Virus record (IMG/VR): IMGVR_UViG_3300036832_000320
Location: 1-31,745 of that record
Direction: 5' to 3' (one strand)
DNA: 31,745 nt
Source: a virus
Within the stretch, counting starts at the first letter, position 1. Each line of letters opens with the position of its first letter. The notes beneath the pieces were generated by a model. That model had not been told where the DNA came from, made no database searches, and saw only the letters and a list, made by a program, of their open reading frames with translations. This document shows, piece after piece, positions 1 to 5,849 of the stretch. Position numbers and translations under genes: made by a program.

Positions 1-95
1 TAGCGCCCGGCTAGGTGCAGATAGGCGGTATAACCCATGCGGCCGGGACGCCACCAACCGCCGTGCTCGAACGACCAGATCACGTACGCATCCAT
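1..95 (-). CDS. Partial copy (N-terminus) of the WSFEHGGWW protein gene
   Basis: This is the 5' part of the gene at 31713-31420, seen again because of the 127-base contig overlap. The start codon is at 95-93 and the frame runs off the left end of the window. On the circular molecule there is only one copy, continuing from base 1 to 31618. It should not be counted as a second gene. Confidence 0.9.
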   Translation of the reverse strand, partial: MDAYVIWSFEHGGWWRPGRMGYTAYLHLAGR

Positions 96-127
96 TTTCA
101 GTTCAACTGGAACAGATCCTTTGTCTC
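1..127. repeat. Terminal direct repeat, left copy
   Basis: Bases 1-127 are identical to 31619-31745. The repeat carries the first 32 codons of the minus-strand gene at 31713-31420 and part of its upstream region. A length of exactly 127 bp matches a common de Bruijn k-mer size, so it is best explained as the overlap of a circular contig. A true direct terminal repeat would normally be of a different, arbitrary length and would not usually cut a gene in half. Confidence 0.95.
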
Positions 128-269
128 AGCTATCACGCCGCTCGCGGTGTTCGCGCCGCTGGCGTCGGCGGATCAGATCGCGCTTCACATGCAGGTCTCA
201 GCTACGACGCCGCTGAGCAGGCGCGGCGAACAGATCCGGGTCTCAGGTATCACGCCCCTGAGCAGGCGC
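110..269. repeat. Three imperfect direct repeats (GAACAGATCC/GTCTCAG units)
   Basis: Unit 1 (110-142) and unit 3 (228-259) share GAACAGATCC, then GTCTCAG, then TATCACGCC, with only a few changes. Unit 2 (195-222) shares GTCTCAGC and CGACGCCGCT and, with unit 3, a following GAGCAGGCGC. They fill the roughly 150-bp gap between two minus-strand genes and run into the stop codon of the upstream one. They could be binding sites, a remnant of local duplication, or regulatory elements for the downstream minus-strand genes. No protein-coding explanation is convincing. Confidence 0.65.
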
Positions 270-464
270 TCCCCGACTCTTTTTCGGGGGCGCGTCCTTC
301 GTGCCCCAGCACTTCAGGCAGAGGTGCACCTCATCGCCCGCCAACAAATGAAAGCGTTTTTTGCACCGGTGGCAGATGGCGACGGTCATGAGGGCTGGGT
401 CCAGCGTGTATTCCAGATGGCATATGCTAACAGGCTTTCGGGGCTGGCCGAAAACATTCGACAA
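243..464 (-). CDS. Small zinc-ribbon-like protein
   Basis: A 73-residue reading frame with two CxxC pairs (CHRC near residue 31 and CLKC near 49) spaced like a compact zinc ribbon, followed by a Lys/Arg-rich tail. Such small four-cysteine proteins are common among phage accessory genes. Its role is unknown; nucleic-acid or protein binding is the usual guess. The start is uncertain: the full frame begins with TTG at 464, and the first in-frame ATG is at 389 (48 residues, keeping all four cysteines). Neither has a clear Shine-Dalgarno. It is the first gene of a minus-strand operon that crosses the circle junction into 31713-30970. Confidence 0.6.
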   Translation of the reverse strand: MSNVFGQPRKPVSICHLEYTLDPALMTVAICHRCKKRFHLLAGDEVHLCLKCWGTKDAPPKKSRGAPAQGRDT

Positions 465-536
465 ACACGCGTGGCCGCCCTACCCTACCCGCATCTACCA
501 TCGGCGTAAATCCCCGTTGATATATTCGGGTCCGAC
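465..536. promoter_or_regulatory. Divergent intergenic region upstream of the 537 regulator
   Basis: This 72-bp gap separates the minus-strand zinc-ribbon gene from the plus-strand XRE gene. On the plus strand TATATT (521-526) is a good -10 hexamer, ten bases before the ATG at 537, with no Shine-Dalgarno between. The transcript would begin within a few bases of the ATG, so translation is probably leaderless. No good -35 is visible. TATATTCG (521-528) differs by one base from the TATATCCG half-site of the ci/cro palindrome. TCGG-GT-CCGA (526-535) is a short inverted repeat. Confidence 0.4.
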
Positions 537-956
537 ATGTCGCCGCTGGAGTGGCCGCAGATTCGAGCGCGCCTGGAGGTGTTGCTCGAGGCGCAATTTC
601 GGCAGGGCATCACCCAACAGGCCATCGCCAAAAAAAGCGACCTGCCGGGCCAACCGGCCATCTCGCAACTCCTCCGCCAAAGCGGCCGCCGCGGGCCGGC
701 CTTGATGCGGGTGCTCAAACTTCTGCACGGGCTGGACGTCCGGCCGTCGACGTTTTTCCGGGCGCTCGAGGAACCGTCCGCGGCCGAGGCCCCGCCGGTT
801 CCGCTCGAGCAGCCCCTTGCGATCGATGCCATCACGCCGCGGGAACGCGCGATCGCGCGCCATGCGGTCCAGTTGGTCGAGTTGGTGGTCGGCAAGGAGC
901 CGGGAGTGATCGATCGGCGCCGCCGGGGCGCACGGCCGCCGCGGGTGCGGCGCTAA
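537..956 (+). CDS. XRE-family DNA-binding regulator (second repressor-like protein)
   Basis: This 139-residue protein has a helix-turn-helix at about residues 24-60 (GITQQAIAKK, then GQPAISQLL, then a GP...L.K.L.GL block). It aligns by eye over its first 75 residues with the CI-like repressor at 2866-2393: both share W..IR, G.TQ..IA, L.GQ..IS..L, GP and GL....FF..LE. There is no S24 peptidase domain; the C-terminus is Arg-rich. The start is ATG 537, with a -10-like TATATT just upstream and no Shine-Dalgarno. It faces integrase across attP and ends about 150 bp before the attP core. It could be a second immunity repressor or a regulator of int/attP; the target is unknown. Confidence 0.75.
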   Translation: MSPLEWPQIRARLEVLLEAQFRQGITQQAIAKKSDLPGQPAISQLLRQSGRRGPALMRVLKLLHGLDVRPSTFFRALEEPSAAEAPPVPLEQPLAIDAITPRERAIARHAVQLVELVVGKEPGVIDRRRRGARPPRVRR

Positions 957-970
957 CGGGGCTCCCCTTT

Positions 971-1220
971 GCTAACTTGGACGCTAACTTTGCCCCTTTC
1001 AACGGGCTACAATTAGCCGAAACCGACCTCTTCCAGCCAACGGCCGATTCAGGTGAATCAGACGTTTTTCGAGCATTTTTGCTAATGTTTTGGGGATTTT
1101 GAGGGGGAGCGGGCTACGGGAATCGAACCCGTGTCCAAGGCTTGGGAAGCCCTACGCACGCTCAACTAACTTGATGATACGTCGCGACTTACGGGTTTTG
1201 CTAACTGGCGCCGCTAACTT
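971..1220. other. attP: attP region with arm-type integrase repeats
   Basis: CTAACT repeats flank the tRNA-like core: GCTAACTT at 971-978 and 983-990, AACTAACTTG at 1164-1173, GCTAACTGG at 1200-1208 and GCTAACTT at 1213-1220. A weaker GCTAATGTT lies at 1081-1089 and an inverted GGCTAATTG at 1018-1010. The outer copies form two pairs with 12- and 13-bp periods, about 160 bp on one side of the core and 60 bp on the other. This is the layout expected for P and P' arm sites of a lambda-type integrase. The right-hand pair lies inside the 3' end of the integrase gene. The gap 957-1105 has no gene. Confidence 0.75.
1106..1153 (-). other. attP: attP core: 3' half of a tRNA-Gly (anticodon CCC)
   Basis: Read on the minus strand from 1153, the sequence forms a tRNA 3' half. 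It has an anticodon stem AGGGC/GCCTT, loop TTCCCAA (anticodon CCC at 1146-1144), a 4-nt variable region and a T-arm ACGGG-TTCGATT-CCCGT (1132-1116). Acceptor strand AGCCCGC, discriminator T (1108) and CC follow. There is no D-arm or 5' acceptor strand, so it is not a whole tRNA gene. The match to bacterial tRNA-Gly(CCC) 3' halves is strong. In temperate phages such a half-tRNA next to int is the identity segment that restores the host tRNA after integration. The integrase stop codon (1154-1152) overlaps the first bases of the segment. Confidence 0.88.
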
Positions 1221-2336
1221 ATTCGCCGGCGGATCGGGCCGCGCGGCATCCAGTTTCGCGACGGCGGCGGCATCGACGTCGTCGTTGGCGCCTTGCGCGT
1301 AGCGGGCGGTGATCGTCGATCCGGGCGCATGCAGGCCGAGGCGCCCGACCGTCGCGAGGTCGTGCGTGGCGCGATAGAGATCCGTCAAGAACGAATGGCG
1401 CAGGTCATAGAGGCGCACCCGCTTGGCATCCAGACCGGCCCGGCGCGCGGCACGTTTGAACGACCGATTCAACGCGGCGATCGCGAACACGCCATAGGCA
1501 TTCGCGGCATGGAACGCTTGCAACGCCACACGGCCCTTCTCAGTTAACGGGATGAGCCGAGCGGCGATGCCGCCGCCTTTCTTCCGCCGCGGCACGCGGA
1601 CCGACGCCGGCGTGGACAGGATTAAATCTGTCGGACGGATCTGTTGCAGCAGGCCCGGCGGAATGCCGGTGGCCGCCATCACGGCGACGCGCAGGCGCCC
1701 GAGATTCAGACGGCGGATCGCGCCGGGTTTCGTGTCTTGCCATTCTGGCATCGCGGCAATGATGCGATCGATGACGAGGCGATCGATGTCGCGGGGCTCC
1801 GGTTTCGGTTCCGGCGGGACCGTCGCGCTGCGCGCCGGATTCGCGCCGCCTTTCCCATTCATCAAATTGAAGAACGATTGCAGGCTTGTCTTCCGCCGTC
1901 GGACCGTCCCCGGCGCCAGGGCCGCGCGCCGGCTCGGGCGCGGGCCCCGCGCGCCCGGCGGGATGACCCCGTCCAATTGCCAGCGTTGAATGACCGCGTC
2001 GATCTCGGCGGTCGTGATGCTGGACCGCGGGCGATCGCGCCCGAGCTCCTGCGCCCAGACCTCGAGGTGCGCGGCCCGTTGTCCGATGCTGGGCATGGCG
2101 GCGACGCGCACGAGATAGGCCTCGATATCCGCCGCGAAGGATCCCGTCGCGTTCGGGACGTGCGTGGCGCCGTAGCGATGGATCTGCGCGACGCGCCAGG
2201 CCTGCATCGTTTCAAACGGCGTCTCAAGCGGAAAGGTGTCCGTGTAGAGGTGTCCGTTGACGCGCACGGTCACGAACCACGAGGGCCCGCGGCGCTTAAT
2301 CCCGACCAGTTCCCGTTGTCGTCCTCGACTTGCCAT
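1152..2336 (-). CDS. int: Tyrosine site-specific integrase
   Basis: This 394-residue phage integrase would recombine attP with a host attB. An N-terminal arm-binding-type region (about 1-60) precedes a SAM-like core-binding domain (about 65-170). The catalytic domain (about 185-365) has K253 in PRRKKGGG, the box-II motif Y310-DLR313-H314, H336, and the nucleophile Y346 (TARYAQ). Box I is odd: where most family members have TGxRxGE, this protein has TGIPPG (223-228), with Pro where the catalytic Arg is expected. ATG 2336 is chosen because AGGAG lies about 11 bases upstream; an ATG at 2432 would overlap the repressor gene. It lies 56 bp downstream of the repressor on the same strand and its stop touches the attP core. 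Confidence 0.93.
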   Translation of the reverse strand: MASRGRQRELVGIKRRGPSWFVTVRVNGHLYTDTFPLETPFETMQAWRVAQIHRYGATHVPNATGSFAADIEAYLVRVAAMPSIGQRAAHLEVWAQELGRDRPRSSITTAEIDAVIQRWQLDGVIPPGARGPRPSRRAALAPGTVRRRKTSLQSFFNLMNGKGGANPARSATVPPEPKPEPRDIDRLVIDRIIAAMPEWQDTKPGAIRRLNLGRLRVAVMAATGIPPGLLQQIRPTDLILSTPASVRVPRRKKGGGIAARLIPLTEKGRVALQAFHAANAYGVFAIAALNRSFKRAARRAGLDAKRVRLYDLRHSFLTDLYRATHDLATVGRLGLHAPGSTITARYAQGANDDVDAAAVAKLDAARPDPPANKLAAPVSKTRKSRRIIKLVERA

Positions 2337-2392
2337 GTCTGCTGCGCTCCTGCGGGGTGAGATGGCGTCCGCGTTCGTAGCGGATCGCCTGG

Positions 2393-2866
2393 TTAAGAAA
2401 TCTTGCGAGGCTGGCGATGAGCGGGCGGGCAATCTCCGGGTGCCGGCACAGAAACCGTTCCACGACGCGCGACATGCGGCGCCAGGCCTTGCAGCTCGCG
2501 GATGAACTGGGCGAAGAGGCTCGTGAGCTCTTGTGGTGAAAAGGGATCAGCGACGCCATAATGAACAGGCTCCCTGCTTGGCGTCGACGGGCCGGCGGTG
2601 GGGCGTGTCGGCGACGACGCGACAACGACGGGCGGTACGCGCCTTTCCAGTTCCGCGAAAAACTCCGCGACGGAGATCCCGAGGCCCTCGATCGCCTTGA
2701 TCAGCGTCTCCACGGTCGGCCCGTCCTTGTCGTTGGCGAGCATCCGCGAAATCAGGTTTTGCCCCGAGAGGCCGCCCCGATCCGCAATCTCTTTCTGCGT
2801 CACGCCGGCTGCGCGCGCTGCGGCAAACAGTTCAGCGTAGTAGGTGCGGATATCGGTCCAGTCCAT
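2393..2866 (-). CDS. CI-like XRE-family repressor
   Basis: This 157-residue protein has an N-terminal XRE helix-turn-helix (about 18-62: GVTQKEIADRGGLSGQNLIS, then GPTVETLIKAIEGLGI). A Pro/Ser-rich linker (about 80-105) and a C-terminal helical segment follow, the latter probably for dimerisation. There is no S24/LexA-type peptidase, so induction by RecA-driven self-cleavage is not expected. It is divergent from the Cro-like gene across the 2867-2982 operator region and is followed by int, the classic arrangement of a lysogeny repressor. A TATAGT hexamer ends six bases before the ATG, with no Shine-Dalgarno, so the mRNA may start at the ATG, as lambda cI does from PRM. Confidence 0.8.
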   Translation of the reverse strand: MDWTDIRTYYAELFAAARAAGVTQKEIADRGGLSGQNLISRMLANDKDGPTVETLIKAIEGLGISVAEFFAELERRVPPVVVASSPTRPTAGPSTPSREPVHYGVADPFSPQELTSLFAQFIRELQGLAPHVARRGTVSVPAPGDCPPAHRQPRKIS

Positions 2867-2982
2867 ACCGATACTATATCCGATTACGGATATATAACCG
2901 CCTCATGCACGGAATATTTCAAATCCTTAAGAAATATGCGCGTGCTTGACAGATATGCGATGCGGCATTTACGGTGTGGCGC
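2867..2982. promoter_or_regulatory. Divergent repressor/Cro operator-promoter region
   Basis: A 20-bp palindrome, arms TATATCCG/CGGATATA with ATTA in the middle, occupies 2875-2894. It overlaps the leftward -10 candidate (TATAGT on the minus strand, 2878-2873). A second inverted repeat, ATATTTC and GAAATAT separated by 10 bases, spans 2914-2937. For the rightward gene, TTGACA (2946-2951) is a perfect -35, followed after 18 bases by TACGGT (2970-2975) as a weak -10. Transcription would then start at about 2982, next to the GTG at 2983. Both divergent genes thus look leaderless. The palindromes are the obvious repressor/Cro binding sites. Confidence 0.75.
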
Positions 2983-3243
2983 GTGGCCCATTACTACTAC
3001 CTCCGGACCCTGCGGCAACGCCGCGGCCTGACACAAGCGCAACTCGCCCACCGGAGCGACCTCGCCCAGAATTCGATCTCGCGGCTCGAGCGCGGCCTCT
3101 ATCAGCGGCCGAGTTTCCGGACGGCGCAAGCCCTGGCCGCCGCGCTCGATGTCCCGGTCCAGTTCCTCCGCTTCGGCCAGGATCCGAAGCGGGCGGATCA
3201 GCCGACCGACCTGCGGCGCCGGCCGGCGGAGGTGCGGGCATGA
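2983..3243 (+). CDS. Cro-like XRE-family regulator
   Basis: An 86-residue protein that is almost entirely one helix-turn-helix domain (LRQRRGLTQAQLAHRSDLAQ, then SISRLERG at about residues 7-40), followed by a short charged tail. By position, as first gene of the rightward operon divergent from the repressor, it is the Cro-equivalent. The start is GTG 2983: the predicted promoter would initiate there and the protein then begins like other XRE proteins. GTG 2974 is the in-frame alternative and would add three residues. There is no Shine-Dalgarno. Its stop overlaps the start of the next gene (ATGA, 3240-3243). Confidence 0.8.
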   Translation: MAHYYYLRTLRQRRGLTQAQLAHRSDLAQNSISRLERGLYQRPSFRTAQALAAALDVPVQFLRFGQDPKRADQPTDLRRRPAEVRA

Positions 3244-3467
3244 GTGGCGCGGCGCGCTGCTATACCCTGCCCGACATCCTCGAGAAGCTGCAGATGCCGA
3301 AAAGCACGTTCACGACACTGCGGCGCGCGGGGAAACTCCCCTTTCTCGAGGAGCTCAAACCCCGCCTTGGCAAGCGCGTGCGCTACCGGGCCGATCTCGT
3401 CGATCGGTATCTCGCGGGCGAGTGGGGCCGGCCGACGGCGTTCGCGGCCGCGCGCCGGTTTCGGTGA
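3240..3467 (+). CDS. Excisionase-like small HTH protein
   Basis: A 75-residue protein with a winged helix-turn-helix of the MerR/excisionase (HTH_17) type: CYTLPDILEKLQMPKSTFTT, then LRRAGKLPF and a basic segment GKRVRYRADLVDRYLAGEW. The YT..DI...L..SK/ST.....R.GKLP....G...R....V..YL pattern is typical of helix_turn_helix_17 proteins. Translationally coupled to the Cro-like gene, it may be the recombination directionality factor for the integrase or an early regulator. No direct evidence separates these. Confidence 0.7.
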   Translation: MSGAARCYTLPDILEKLQMPKSTFTTLRRAGKLPFLEELKPRLGKRVRYRADLVDRYLAGEWGRPTAFAAARRFR

Positions 3468-3476
3468 GGCCGCGTG

Positions 3477-3689
3477 ATGACGCCGCTCCTGCTGCTCGGG
3501 ATCGTGGGCGTGCTCATCCTGGCCGCCGGCCTCGTCGTCGGCGCCGTGGTGCTGCTGCGGCCCGATCCGCCGCCGCCCCTGCCGGATCCGCCGCCGCCCT
3601 CGCCCGTGTGGCAGGCGGGCGAGGCGCTCGACGACCTGCCGCCCGGCGTCGCCCGCCGCGGCCCGGCCCGCCATTCGAGGAGGGTGTGA
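3477..3689 (+). CDS. Small single-pass membrane protein with Pro-rich tail
   Basis: A 70-residue protein. Residues 2-27 are a strong hydrophobic segment (PLLLLGIVGVLILAAGLVVG), followed by a Pro-rich stretch (PPPPLPDPPPPSP) and a basic C-terminus. It is probably an inner-membrane anchor protein of unknown function. A holin role is possible but it lies in the early, not late, region. GAGG lies about seven bases before ATG 3477; GTG 3474 is an alternative. Confidence 0.55.
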   Translation: MTPLLLLGIVGVLILAAGLVVGAVVLLRPDPPPPLPDPPPPSPVWQAGEALDDLPPGVARRGPARHSRRV

Positions 3690-3691
3690 CG

Positions 3692-3973
3692 ATGCCGCCT
3701 GAAACCCGCTCGCAGTACGAATACGGCGATCCGACGATGGACGCCATCGCCGCCGAGGAACGCGCCGACCACCGCCAGGCCACGGTCCGCGGCCTGGAGC
3801 TGCGCGAGAAGAGTATCGCCCTCGTCGCCGGGCTCGTCGGCGAGGGGCAGTTGCGCGGCGACCCCGCGGACGCGCGGATCACGCTCTTTCACATCCTCGC
3901 AGAGCTCGACTATCCCAACCAGGCGATCGACATTCCCGAGCTGCGCCACCTCGATGAAAGGACCACGCCATGA
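3692..3973 (+). CDS. Hypothetical protein, 93 aa
   Basis: An acidic, largely helical protein, not recognised. GAGGAGG lies about ten bases upstream of ATG 3692, a good ribosome site. The start lies two bases after the preceding stop, and the stop overlaps the next start (ATGA, 3970-3973). It is part of the early operon leading to the recombination nuclease. No motif suggests a function. Confidence 0.65.
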   Translation: MPPETRSQYEYGDPTMDAIAAEERADHRQATVRGLELREKSIALVAGLVGEGQLRGDPADARITLFHILAELDYPNQAIDIPELRHLDERTTP

Positions 3974-4155
3974 GCGCGCGCGATTGCATCGCGACCTCGC
4001 ATGAGTGGCCGCAAGAATGGCAGGACGGCGACACCTGCAACTGTGGCCAGTTCTCCCTCACCACGGACGATGAAGGCGGCGTGCGGATCGACGAGGCCGC
4101 CGAGCCCGACGAGGACGACACCGAAACGCCGACGGCAGTGGACGGTGGCGCATGA
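3970..4155 (+). CDS. Small acidic protein with CxC motif
   Basis: A 61-residue, strongly acidic protein with WPQEWQDGDTCNCG near the N-terminus and an Asp/Glu-rich tail. It is coupled to both neighbours by 4-base ATGA overlaps. The CNCG element might bind a metal, but there are too few cysteines to call a zinc finger. Function unknown; possibly a DNA-mimic-like or accessory protein of the adjacent nuclease, which is only inference. Confidence 0.55.
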   Translation: MSARDCIATSHEWPQEWQDGDTCNCGQFSLTTDDEGGVRIDEAAEPDEDDTETPTAVDGGA

Positions 4156-5042
4156 TCGACACGATCACCGCCCCGATCACCAAGCCCGGGGTCTACGAGA
4201 TCCCCGCGGCGCAGTACCACCGCGATCCCTGTCCCGAGCCCTCGCTCTCGAGCTCGATCGCCAAAAAGCTCTGCCTCGCCTCGCCGGCGCACGCCGCGTA
4301 CGCCCATCCGCGCCTCACGGCCGACGCCGTTGAGGAGGAGGCCGAGGCCCTCGACGTGGGCACGGCCGCGCACGCGATCCTCCTCGAGGGGGTCCGCAAC
4401 GTCGTCATCATCGACGCGAAGGACTACCGGACCAACGCGGCCAAGGAGGCGCGCGACGCGGCCCGTCTGGCTGGCAAGACGCCGCTCCTGGCCGCGCGCT
4501 GGCGCGACGTCGAGAACATGATCGCCGCGGCCCGGCTGCAGCTCGATCACCACGTCGATGGCGCCGCGATGTTCACGCACGGCGAACCGGAACAAACCCT
4601 GATCTGGGTCGAGCGGCTCGACGACGATCCGGCCACCGATGTCTGGTGCCGCGCCCGGCTCGACTGGCTGCGCGACGGCGCGATCGACGACTACAAGACG
4701 ACGAGCGCGACCGCGAACCCGGAGACCTGGACGCGCACAATGTTCAGCGCCGGGCACGATATTCAAGCGGCGTGGTATCTCCGCGGCCTGCGCGCGATCG
4801 CTGGCCTCGATGACGCGATCTTCCGGTTCGCCGTGCAGGAGATGTATCCGCCGTATGTGCTCTCGGTGATCGGGCTCGGTCCGGACGCCTTGCTGCTGGC
4901 TGAGAAAAAGTGCCTCTACGCCCTCGAGGTGTGGCGCGAGTCGCGCGCGCGCGGCGAGTGGATCGGCTATCCGCGGCGCACGTGTTACGCGTCGCTGCCG
5001 ATGGCGCACGAGGCCTGGTGGTTGGAGCGGGAGTCGCGATGA
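4152..5042 (+). CDS. RecE-type PD-(D/E)XK exonuclease (DUF3799-like)
   Basis: This 296-residue protein matches the phage RecE/exodeoxyribonuclease VIII C-terminal nuclease family, which resects dsDNA ends for single-strand annealing. Diagnostic features are SSSIAKKLCLASPAHA near the N-terminus and GTAAHAILLEG (70-80). The metal centre is RARLDW (D171), then IDDYKTT (D180, K182), followed by Q205..WYLRGL. Length and motif order fit the family. It starts inside an ATGA overlap with the preceding gene. With the AAA ATPase at 6788 and RusA at 10214 it forms a plausible recombination set. No separate annealing protein such as RecT or Erf was recognised. Confidence 0.85.
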   Translation: MIDTITAPITKPGVYEIPAAQYHRDPCPEPSLSSSIAKKLCLASPAHAAYAHPRLTADAVEEEAEALDVGTAAHAILLEGVRNVVIIDAKDYRTNAAKEARDAARLAGKTPLLAARWRDVENMIAAARLQLDHHVDGAAMFTHGEPEQTLIWVERLDDDPATDVWCRARLDWLRDGAIDDYKTTSATANPETWTRTMFSAGHDIQAAWYLRGLRAIAGLDDAIFRFAVQEMYPPYVLSVIGLGPDALLLAEKKCLYALEVWRESRARGEWIGYPRRTCYASLPMAHEAWWLERESR

Positions 5043-5048
5043 GGCGTG

Positions 5049-5849
5049 ATGGCTGTCATTGATCTGGCCCGCGCGAATCGGATGACGCCAGCCGCGTACC
5101 GTCTCGAACGGGCGCGGATCCGTGACACCTACGGCGACACCGCGAAAGAGCGGCTCGGGGCCTACGAGCAATCGTTAGCCATGCTCTATCAGCAGTCGGG
5201 GTGGACGCAGGAGGAACTCGCTGCCGAGGAAGGGAAGACGCGGAAATGGATCGAGTATCGAATACGCTTCGGCCGCTTTCTAGCGCATGGAACAACTGTT
5301 CCAATTCCTAAAACCTTCGCCGAGGGACGCTTTCGTGGCTATTGGAATCGCACGACCGGCGAGAACGAACGACAGCGGTTCGACGCCGTCGCCCGCTTGA
5401 TCGAGGAGGAACTCACGCTCTCAAAGGATCGATCGCCGACGCGCAATGCGCCGATCGCGAAAGCCATCCTCGCCGCCTATGCCGACGGCGCCTATCACCG
5501 CCTCGCGACGATCGTGACCGGGACGGGCTTTCCGGAAACCGACGTGATTGCGGTGCTCGAACAAATGCGGACACGGCATACCCATCAGACCTTCTGCGAG
5601 CGACGGAAAGGAGGCACGTCCTGGAGTTATCGCATCGTCCGAGGACGCGGACGACAGATCGACGTCGAGATTCTCATGCATGAAGTGGGTCCGATCGTTC
5701 AGGCATTCAAAGCCGAAGGCCGTAAACACGTCGCCCGATGGTCCCCTGGCACCATCTCGACCTTGGCCGCCCGTCTTGAAGCCACACTCGAACGCCTGAC
5801 CCACGCCACCGCGCCGCCACCAGGCGCAGAAAGTGACGAATCACCATGA
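5049..5849 (+). CDS. HTH protein, first gene of a two-gene cassette
   Basis: A 266-residue protein. A helix-turn-helix lies at about residues 46-75 (SGWTQEELAAEEGKTRKWIE, then YRIRFGRFLAH). A second, winged-helix-like region lies at about 135-200 (IAKAILAAYADGAYHRLATI..., then WSYRIVRGR). A C-terminal helical segment follows. The pattern recalls bacterial HTH proteins of mobile elements, but no function is established to my knowledge. Base composition looks lower in GC than the flanks. The stop overlaps the start of the next gene (ATGA, 5846-5849), so the two are coupled. ATG 5049 is preferred to GTG 5046. Confidence 0.7.
   Translation: MAVIDLARANRMTPAAYRLERARIRDTYGDTAKERLGAYEQSLAMLYQQSGWTQEELAAEEGKTRKWIEYRIRFGRFLAHGTTVPIPKTFAEGRFRGYWNRTTGENERQRFDAVARLIEEELTLSKDRSPTRNAPIAKAILAAYADGAYHRLATIVTGTGFPETDVIAVLEQMRTRHTHQTFCERRKGGTSWSYRIVRGRGRQIDVEILMHEVGPIVQAFKAEGRKHVARWSPGTISTLAARLEATLERLTHATAPPPGAESDESP

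Noticed and set aside
1-127. True direct terminal repeats of linear virion DNA
   Set aside because: The length equals a common assembler k-mer and the repeat cuts a gene in half, so an assembly overlap is more likely.
15-509. Plus-strand 164-residue reading frame
   Set aside because: Antisense to two minus-strand genes with convincing motifs. Its apparent VSAITPL/VSATTPL/VSGITPL repeats are only a translation of the DNA direct repeats.
1106-1180. A complete tRNA gene on the minus strand
   Set aside because: Only the anticodon arm, T-arm and 3' acceptor strand exist. Upstream of the anticodon stem the sequence is the int coding end, with no D-arm or matching 5' acceptor strand.
2946-3467. 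173-residue frame starting upstream of the Cro-like gene
   Set aside because: Only its last 75 residues (from 3240) resemble a protein. The upstream part is out of frame with the HTH gene and covers the operator region.
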